A stretch of 64,000 nucleotides of DNA from Phaeosaccion multiseriatum (taxonomy: Eukaryota; Ochrophyta, other classes). Positions 57,601 through 64,000 of this stretch are shown one piece after another; position 1 is the stretch's first letter; each line of letters opens with the position of its first letter. The notes beneath the pieces are model-generated. The model worked only from the letters and a program-made list of their open reading frames with translations, searched no databases and was not told the origin of the DNA. The stretch covers positions 2,232,001 through 2,296,000 of the forward strand of contig OZ218956.1 in the NCBI GenBank assembly GCA_965112735.1. The letters are read 5' to 3'. The position numbers and the translations under genes were made by a program.

Positions 57601-58774
57601 AAACTACCAGACCCGCCCCGTATCCAGCAAGTACTCACGCTCTCCACGAAGCGCATGAGCCAGTTGATGCCTCGCACTCGGGGGGGCTTGTCTGGGCCTG
57701 GGCTCCTCTCGTCCCCGTCACGCCTCCAACTCGCGGCGTGACCTCTCATCCGACCACTCTTGTCCTTCTTCTCTCCTCCCATTGCTGCCTTGCCTGCCGC
57801 TTCTCTGCTTCCTCCTCCTCCTCCTCCTCCTCCTCCTCCTCCTCCTCCTCCTCCTCCTCCTCCTCCTCCTCCTCCTCCTCCTCCTCCTCCTCCTCCTCCT
57901 CCTCCTCCTCCTCCTCCTCCTCCTCCTCCTCCTCCTCCTCCTCCTCCTCCTCCTCCTCCTCCTCCTCCTCCTCCTCCTCCTCCTCCTCCTCCTCCTCCTC
58001 CTCCTCCTCCTCCTCCTCCTCCTCCTCCTCCTCCTCCTCCTCCTCCACCTCCTCCTCCTCCTCCTCCTCCTCCTCCTCCTCCTCCTCCCCCTGCTGCTCC
58101 TTGTGCGGCTGCTGCTGCGGCTGCCGCTGCCGCTACCAATGCTTCCCGCTCCTCTGCGGCTGCCAGCAGAGCAGAGATCTCTGGAAAGGGGGACATATCC
58201 AAGATAACCTCGCCACAGACAATGGTGGACGGACCCCGCCTCTTGTCTTTCTCTCCTCCCGCCTCCCGCTCCCTTTCACCTGCCTCATCAAGCGCTTCAT
58301 GAGGCGAGAGAGGCCACGACGGCAGGGGAGGGTGCCCCACCACCCCCCAGCCCTGCAAGTCGCCCCCCCCCTGAGGTTCTGTTCGATCGCCACTCCGTGT
58401 CGGACTCGCCAATGCAAAGGGGTATCCCGCGGCTCCCGTCTGGAGCGCCAGAGAGGTCCCCCCCCCAACCCTAATTGGCGAGTCTTGTCGCTGCCGCTGT
58501 CCCGCTCCATTCACTTCCAAGGTGTCCTCACCGGCGACTCCGGTCTGGAGCGCCAGAGAGTCCCCCTCTCCCCTCTTATTTGGCGAGCGCTGTCGCTGTC
58601 GCGGTCCCGCTCCATTCACCTCCAATCCGTCCTCGACGTCCCACTCAGCACCTAGGGCCAAGCAAAGAGGCTGCTGCTGCTGCTGCTGGTGGTGGTGGTG
58701 GGGGGGGGGGGGTGGTGATAGTAGCCCTTTCCCCCTTCCCAAGGGTTGTGATCGCGGGGAGGGGCCGTAGCCAT
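48862..58774 (-). CDS. Giant TPR-repeat protein with poly-Glu and poly-Gly tracts (first exon carries a frame break)
   Basis: Ten exons on the minus strand: 57639-58774, 57266-57403, 56891-57033, 52724-56566, 52066-52405, 51399-51722, 50407-50544, 50064-50137, 49567-49798 and 48862-48930, about 2,140 residues. Order of parts: low-complexity N-terminus with about 93 consecutive Gly; a helical region ([15 protein letters not shown]..., then [18 protein letters not shown] and [15 protein letters not shown]) that loosely recalls flagellar helical proteins; a 1,280-residue exon of Arg/Glu, Ser and Gln low complexity with about 30 Glu; then TPR-like motifs ([88 protein letters not shown]). TPRs are protein-binding scaffolds. 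Frame break: from ATG 58774 the frame runs [19 protein letters not shown], but a C13 run (58699-58711 on the plus strand) puts the rest of the exon out of frame. Confidence 0.75.
49801..50042. repeat. (GT)n/(CA)n runs at both ends of a TPR-gene intron
   Basis: Intron 8 of the TPR gene (49799-50063) begins on the minus strand with GTGAGTGCTTG followed by long GT runs, and ends in (CA)n whose last unit is the acceptor CAG. Confidence 0.85.
50545..51398 (-). repeat. Intron composed of (GAGT)n, an expanded splice-donor motif
   Basis: Intron 6 of the TPR gene is almost entirely a CTCA tetranucleotide array on the plus strand (about 50808-51398). On the transcribed strand it starts exactly at the donor AGG|GTGAGTGAGG and continues as (GAGT)n, so it contains well over 100 copies of the donor-like GTGAGT. 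Confidence 0.85.
53668..53758 (-). repeat. Coding (GAG)n trinucleotide repeat, about 30 Glu
   Basis: A pure CTC trinucleotide run on the plus strand encodes consecutive Glu in exon 4 of the TPR gene. Flanking coding sequence is also Glu/Arg-rich, with a CTCTCC hexamer-type repeat at about 53955-54180 encoding Glu-Arg-Glu-Gly patterns. Confidence 0.85.
57811..58089 (-). repeat. Coding (GGA)n trinucleotide repeat, about 93 Gly
   Basis: 279 bases of CCT trinucleotide on the plus strand, with a single CCA interruption that is also Gly, are read on the minus strand as an uninterrupted glycine run in exon 1 of the TPR gene. Poly-Ala flanks it. Confidence 0.9.
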
Positions 58775-59085
58775 ATTCTCAGAGGACGACGACTGACTTC
58801 AGTAGCATTATGACGGCCCGTACACTTTCGTTAGAAGACCAGCATCTAACAAGCATGAGGATGTCTTCCAATCAGTCTGAAGTGTTCTAGTAAAGGGAGG
58901 GGAAAGAGAAGGAGGAGGGGAAGGAAAAAATTACACCGTTACAAGCAAAAAGGAAAAAAAAACTAAAACTCACATTTGTTGACTTACGTTTTTTAATTTC
59001 TTCCTTTTTTTCTTTGTAACAGGAAACAAGCGAGACAAGGGTTCGGCCTGCAAGCGTTTCTTTAGCCTGTCAATAGAGGAGGAGG
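58775..59085. promoter_or_regulatory. Divergent spacer between TPR and GNAT genes
   Basis: These 311 bases separate the two start codons. The middle (58925-59020) is markedly A/T-rich, with runs of A and T, unlike the GC-rich flanks, and is a plausible nucleosome-poor shared promoter. Confidence 0.45.
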
Positions 59086-60879
59086 ATGGGGCGAGGCGCC
59101 ATCGTCCTGTCCCTCCTCTCCATCGTGCTGGCGCTCAGGCCCTGCAGAGGGTGGGCCAGTATCAGTACGTGCCACCGAAGGGGGGGGAGCGGGAGCTGGC
59201 AGCCTCATGAGGTACAGAAGCGGCAGCAGCAGCAGCTCTTTGGGGACGCCAGCTCATCTTGCTCGAGCTTGAGGAGAGGCTCGTTGAATGTCATTGGTGG
59301 AGCCGGACGGGGCAGCAGCACCACGAGTAGTACCATCCGCAGTAGCAGTAGTAGTGGAAGCAATGGCGCTGGTGTCAGCGCCAAGGAGGGGGGACAGAAG
59401 GTAGTGATTAGAGCGGCAACTAACAAGGACTTTGGGCGTGTTGCGGTCCTGTGCCTGCGGGCTTTCAGGAGGCCCTTTGAGTGGTGGCAGGGCATCGGGA
59501 AGTGGCAAGAGGTACGCGACCATCTCGTGGGAGGGAGGGAGGTGGAGCAGCCCTCGTGTAATCGTCTTGTGTTGTCTGTCTCTGCTGCTCTTCTTCACTG
59601 ACACCTCCTCCCCCCACCTACACCCTCGTCTCGCGGTCTTTCGCTCCTCGCTCACTTTCCATCCTTCTCGGTCTGACAGGAGCTCGACCTTACGGTAAGG
59701 AAGGCGTCGATGACCCCACAGCGAGGACCCCCTCTTGTATTTTGTACAGCTCCGCTGTCCTTACTGTTGCTGCTGCCCCCCGGTCCATGATACCTCAGAA
59801 TAACTGTAGAGCCCCCTCCATTTCCCCATTCTCGTGCAGTGTACCACCCACCCTCCCACCGCTTCCCCCCTCCCGTACATAGTCCCCACCTTAAGCCCTT
59901 TCCATGCGATTTGAAAGCGCCGCCCTTTTTTCTCCCTCTCCCCCTCCCACCCTCCTCCCTCAGGGTAAGCTACGCTACCGCGCATCTCTGGCGAGGAAGA
60001 GGACCATCAAGCACGCTATGATGGTGGCGGCGGACGGCGACTCGAACGCTCTCCTCGGCTTCATGGAAGTAGGCATGTTGCCACCCCCTCCCGTCAAGAA
60101 GAAGCCTGTGGATCCAGGGGCGATGGCAAAGGCGGCGGCAGCAGCGATGGCAGCGGGAGGAAATGGGGAGGTACGCCACCGGGGGGGCGGGTGTGCGTGT
60201 ATACACGAATCGCCTATGGGGGTCTCAGTGTAGTGTACATAAGTCGATGCAAAGTGGATGCAACATGAATGCATCGACGGATGGAGGGGCTTGGTGGGTG
60301 GATATATCTTGTGTGTGTCAGTGTGTGTGTATGTGTGTGTTGCTTTCCTTTGCTCCTCGCCCCCCCGCCCCCAGCCCCCAAAACGTCTCCATCGGTGACG
60401 GTGGTCGACCTTGACCTCGACGACCACACATGCACGCATGAGCCTCACTCTGTCCCCCTCCCTCCCTCCCTCCCTCCCTCCCATACACCCGTCAAACTCC
60501 CCCCAGTCCGTAGCCCCCGCCGAGAAGCAAAAGCTGAAATACAACGCGTTTCTGGGTCTTGTCCCCAGGAGCCGCACTGGAGAGGTGCCGTACCTGGCCA
60601 ACCTTGTGGTGAGCGAGGAGGCGAGGGGAAGGGGCATCGGAAAGGCCTTGGTGGCCAAGGCTGAACAGCTCGTGGCGGACGATGACTACTTCCCCGGGGA
60701 GGTGAGATTTTGTTGGTGGGGAGGGGGGTTGGTTCTTTGGGAGGGGGAGCTGGGCTATCGATCGACCCCGTGACTCTGGGGCACTTTGGTCAGAGGGTGG
60801 GGTGGATAGACACGTACGTGCGCGCCCACACACCGCACACGCACACACACACTCATAGAGACACATACACACAGAGCCA

Positions 60880-60925
<46 letters not shown>

Positions 60926-61341
60926 GCACTACAGAGTGGGGAGGGGGCTTAGACGAAGACGCTGTGAAGTGGGGCACCTCTGGCAGCAGCAGTACCAGCA
61001 GTTGGTGATATAGCACTAGCACCAGCACCACCAACGCCAGCAGCGCCAGCCTCACATCCCCGCTTCGATGGGTGCACCCCACCTCTCCTCTTTTACTTGG
61101 CCCTCACCTCTCGCGCCTCACCCCCCGACCCCCCCTGCTCCCCCCCTGCTCTTCATCACCTCGCATCCCCGAGCAGAAGATCTATGTGACGGTAGAGCCC
61201 AACAACGCCATCGCCAAGTCTCTGTACGAGAAGCTTGGGTATGTGTTTGTGCTGCAGGAGGACAGGGAGTTCGCCAACATGAGGAAGAGGGAGTTTCAGA
61301 GGTTGTACTACGAGAAGAGCGTGCGCCCACAGAAGGGATGA
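59086..61341 (+). CDS. GNAT-family N-acetyltransferase with plastid-type leader
   Basis: Five exons, 59086-59511, 59680-59694 (a 15-base microexon), 59964-60170, 60507-60701 and 61177-61341, all phase 0, give 335 residues. The leader MGRGAIVLSLLSIVLALRPC is a signal peptide, followed by a long Ser/Arg/Gln-rich stretch as in secondary-plastid presequences. The GNAT fold starts at VVIRAATNKDFGRVAVLC. Motif A is LANLVVSEEARGRGIGKALV (acetyl-CoA pyrophosphate loop R-G-x-G-I-G). Motif B is VEPNNAIAKSLYEKLGYVF, typical of RimI-like and plant plastid GNATs. A Pro/Lys/Ala insertion (about 180-216) separates strands. It transfers acetyl from acetyl-CoA to an amine, probably protein N-termini or lysines in the plastid. 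The substrate is inferred, not shown. Confidence 0.9.
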
Positions 61342-61375
61342 TGGTGATGATGATGATGATGACGATGACGATGAC

Positions 61376-61413
<38 letters not shown>

Positions 61414-61934
61414 GGAGGAGGAGGAGGAGGAGAGGCAGCGATATAAAAACAGGCAGCAATAGCAGCAGCAGGAGGGGTGTTAGGTGGAGGAGAATATTTT
61501 CGGCCCCAGACACGCCCCCCCTAGCGGCCTTGGCTCTAGGCCTAGGCCGCTCTTCCGAGGCGGCCCCCTTTTAGCCCCTCCCCCTCTTAGTCCGCAGGTG
61601 GTGGGCCCCGGGGTGGAGGAAGCAAGGGACAATGAAGACCAATTTGAATAAAAGTTTTTCCTCTTCTCCACCTTCCTTGATCCAAACATATTTTTTAGAA
61701 GAGAGAGCAGGCGTTGCGGCACTTGGTGTGCCTAGAAGAGAGAGCAGCCGTAGCAAAGGAGGAGAGGGATGTGCCTGGAAAACGTGGAGTGCCCGTGAAT
61801 AATAGCGTGTAGGGGTGGGGTTGCAAGCATAAACTCTCTCTCTCTATCCACCGCCAAAGGGACTGCAGTCCCTGTTTGTGGACCTCGCCGGCAGTAGGGG
61901 CGCGTGGTGTTAGAGGAGAAGAGAGCCGTCAATC
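61342..61934. other. Intergenic region between GNAT and PDI genes
   Basis: It starts with a (GATG)n/(ATG)n repeat (61341-61412) just after the GNAT stop, then (GAG)n. At about 61527-61565 there is one TAGGCCTAGGCCG unit of the type seen near 22.7-23.2 kb. The rest (61630-61934) is the 5' flank of the PDI-like gene, with a CTCTCTCT run at about 61836. No gene is recognised. Confidence 0.55.
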
Positions 61935-64000
61935 ATGGGGGAATCGATCTTAACAAAGTCCTTCAAAGCGCTGGATCTCTATCAGCGCGTGCCCAAGGAC
62001 CTGACGGAGGCGACAAGCTCAGGGGCCATCTTTAGCATATGTGCAGGAGCCTTCATGGTGCTTCTGTTTCACGTGGAGCTCATTGCGTTCCTTCTCAGCA
62101 GTGTAGAGACGTACATCGTTGTTGATGATGTTCGGTCGGCCAAGGTAAGTCAAGGACGGGGAGGGGAGGGAGGGGAGGAAGACCCGCTCGGGAACTCCAT
62201 CCCTCTGCTATGGCATATACCGCGCCTTCACTCGCTGGCCATTTCTCATCGCCACCCCGTCTCTCATCAAGGATCATCTTGGCCCCTCCTCCTCAACCCA
62301 TCCATCGCCACCCGCTCTCATCCCCGGCGGCTTCTGGCACGTATTCCCAGCCCCACCCCACCCCCTGTGAGAAGGCGACGCTTGGTCTCTCCTCCCTCTT
62401 CCCCAATAGACAAACAAAAATCCGACCTGCACCCCCCTCTCCCACCGCTCCCCACGCCCCAACAGCTGCCCATTAATTTTAACATAACGATGCTCGACAT
62501 TCCCTGCGAGTACGTGGCAGTAGACGTGCGCGACGTGCTGGGCACCAACCGCCAGAATGTCACCACAGACATTCACAAGTGGCACATCGACAAGGCCGGT
62601 GTCAACCAAGCGTACCACGTGAGTAAGATGGGATAAGAGGTGGAGTAGTGGGTATGTGTATGCGTATGCCAGCCTGTATATACGCCCGTCCAGACCAGTA
62701 TATGACGCTGGAATCCGCCCCTCGCCGCATCCTCTCTCTCTCTCGTTCTCTCTCTCTCTATCTCTCTCTCTCTCGTTCTCTCTCTCTCTCGTTCTCTCTC
62801 TCCCTCTCTCTCTCTCTCCCTCTCTCTCTCGTTCTCCCTCTCTCTCCCTCTCTCCCTCTCTCCCACTCTCTCTCTCCCTCTCTCCCCCTCTCTCTCTCTC
62901 CCTCTCTCTCTCTCTCTCTCGTTCTCTCTCTCTCCTATCTTGCTCGCTCTGCGCGCATGCCGTCTCCCTCTCCCTCACTCTGACAGGGGCGCAATATGGA
63001 GCAGAAGGAGATTGTCATGTTCGACGAGCTCCACTTGGACCTGGACAAGCTACACGCCAACGGGGTGCACGCCATCCCACTCAACGAGGAGGTGAGGGAG
63101 GGAGGGAGGGAGGGACGGACGGGGGGGAGGCGGGGGCGGGGGCAGAGCTGTCTGTCCGAGTGAGACCATCGGCCCAACTCCTTGCTACTTGCAACCAAGG
63201 GGGATACGCATGCATGCACGCATGCATATTTTTAGGTCGCGAAAGCACGAGCCTGCACACAAAAGACGCTGCTCCTTCGTGCCGCGAACTTTTTATGGCG
63301 ACTAAACCAAAGCAAAACGAGTACTTAGCTCTGAAGCGAAAAACACAAACCTCCATCCCTCCCCCCATCCCCCACCTCTCTCACAGACGTTCCCCTACTG
63401 GCTCAAGACGCACCCCTGGACCTTCGTGGCCTTTTTCGCCCCGTGGTGCTACTGGTGCAAGCAGCTGCTACCCACCTGGGAGGCCTTCGCCGAGCACGAG
63501 GAGCGGGCCCGTTCAGTGGTGTCGGTGGTGTCTGTGGACTGCGTCCAATACCCCGCCCTTTGCTCCAAGTACAATGTGATGGCCTTCCCCAGCATGAGGC
63601 TGTTTCGGTGCGTGTGTGTGTGTTCGTCTCAATGCGTTAGTGCTTTCTGCGTATACTCTGTCCTGCCCTCTAACCTGCCAACGCTCCATCCCTACCCTGC
63701 CTCCTCCTCCTCCTCCTCCTCCTCCTCCTCCTCCTCCTCCTCCTCCTCCTCCTCCTCCTCCTCCTCCTCCTCCTCCTCCTCCTCCTCCTCTGCCTAAATT
63801 ACAGGGGCGAGGATTCGCAGTCAGAGTACCACAACGACCGAACGGTGGCTGCCCTGGCCAAGTTCGCCTCTGAGCGTGTAACGGCAGCCGGAGACAACCC
63901 CAACTCTCCCGCGTCGCGGCAGTTGCAGGCCACCGACGAGGCTCGCAAGTGGCCGGGCTGTATGGTCGTCGGCACGGTCGAGGTCCGTCAGCTCTTTACT
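61935..64000 (+). CDS. ERGIC/COPII-type protein disulfide isomerase fusion (PDIL5-4/PDI-C like), 5' part
   Basis: Exons 61935-62144, 62466-62618, 62987-63091, 63387-63607 and 63805 onward; the gene runs off the right edge. The N-terminus matches ERGIC/Erv41-Erv46 proteins: LKSFKALDLYQRVPKDLTEATSSG in spirit (KSFKALDLYQRVP is visible), a transmembrane helix, then LPINFNITMLDIPCEYVAVD. A thioredoxin domain follows with FFAPWCYWCKQLLPTW (active site Cys177-x-x-Cys180) and a cis-Pro segment NVMAFPSMRLFR. This ERGIC-N plus thioredoxin order is that of plant PDI-C (PDIL5-4), a membrane-bound oxidoreductase of the early secretory pathway. The C-terminal ERV domain expected beyond residue 300 lies outside the window. 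Confidence 0.92.
63704..63790. repeat. (CCT)n tract before a PDI-gene acceptor
   Basis: A pure TCC/CCT trinucleotide run ends 14 bases before the acceptor CAG at 63802-63804. The same intron begins GTGCGTGTGTGTGT at its donor. Confidence 0.85.

Noticed and set aside
57738-58655. Plus-strand poly-Ser, poly-Pro and poly-Leu frames
   Set aside because: These are shadows of the (GGA)n glycine-coding repeat on the opposite strand.
1-64000. tRNA or rRNA genes
   Set aside because: Scanning for the T-loop GGTTCRANYC context on both strands gave only hits inside coding exons or without a matching acceptor stem. A covariance search would be needed to exclude divergent ones.

Overview
This is a nuclear eukaryotic window: most genes are split by spliceosomal introns with GTGAG/GTAAG donors and polypyrimidine-CAG acceptors, and there are no operons or Shine-Dalgarno sites. 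Three leaders look like the signal-plus-transit presequences of algae with secondary red plastids (thioredoxin-like protein at 5732, coiled-coil protein ending at 43649 on the minus strand, GNAT enzyme at 59086). With elongation factor 3 and a zinc-finger type familiar from stramenopiles, a photosynthetic stramenopile (heterokont alga) is my best guess. The species cannot be fixed from this sequence.

Layout, left to right: 3' end of an acidic protein gene (+, 1-1019); elongation factor 3 (-, 1529-5361); plastid thioredoxin-like protein (+, 5732-6607); SET-domain lysine methyltransferase (-, 7550-10717), head-to-head over 121 bp with a HI0933/BaiN-type flavoprotein (+, 10839-15605); a 2-kb non-coding stretch with a perfect-armed hairpin; NEK kinase (-, 17641-21561); a GC-rich nested-repeat block (about 22.3-23.3 kb); a U-box protein with two FHA domains (-, 23591-27101); a 2H phosphoesterase (+, 27556-29435); a small membrane protein (-, 30183-30449); an AzgA-type purine permease (+, 31274-33929); a seven-finger protein (-, 34129-36902); a repeat-bearing non-coding stretch; a plastid-targeted Ala/Lys-rich coiled-coil protein (-, 38855-43649); a TKL-like kinase with an apparent N-myristoylation site (-, 44651-47173); a small unknown protein (+, 47604-48583); a very large TPR protein with poly-Glu and poly-Gly tracts (-, 48862-58774); a plastid-type GNAT acetyltransferase (+, 59086-61341); and the 5' part of an ERGIC/PDI fusion (+, 61935-end). 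I derived the exon models by hand from frame, phase and splice motifs. In every multi-exon model the phases close, except for one homopolymer break in the TPR gene's first exon.

The genes do not form a pathway. They are unrelated housekeeping, signalling and plastid functions packed on alternating strands, so most intergenic spaces are short shared promoters or convergent 3' ends.

The most unusual content is non-coding. First, a dispersed family of short GC-rich elements, 85-264 bp, is bounded by terminal inverted repeats of the form TCGRCCC...GGGYCGA. In the larger copies the interior is an array of units, each a 6-7-mer written twice followed by a GC palindrome. Two copies have flanking 7-8 bp direct repeats that look like target-site duplications, and one of these sits inside an intron. 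Second, many introns are built from simple repeats that look like expansions of their own splice signals, such as (GTGA)n from a donor or (CA)n ending in the acceptor CAG.
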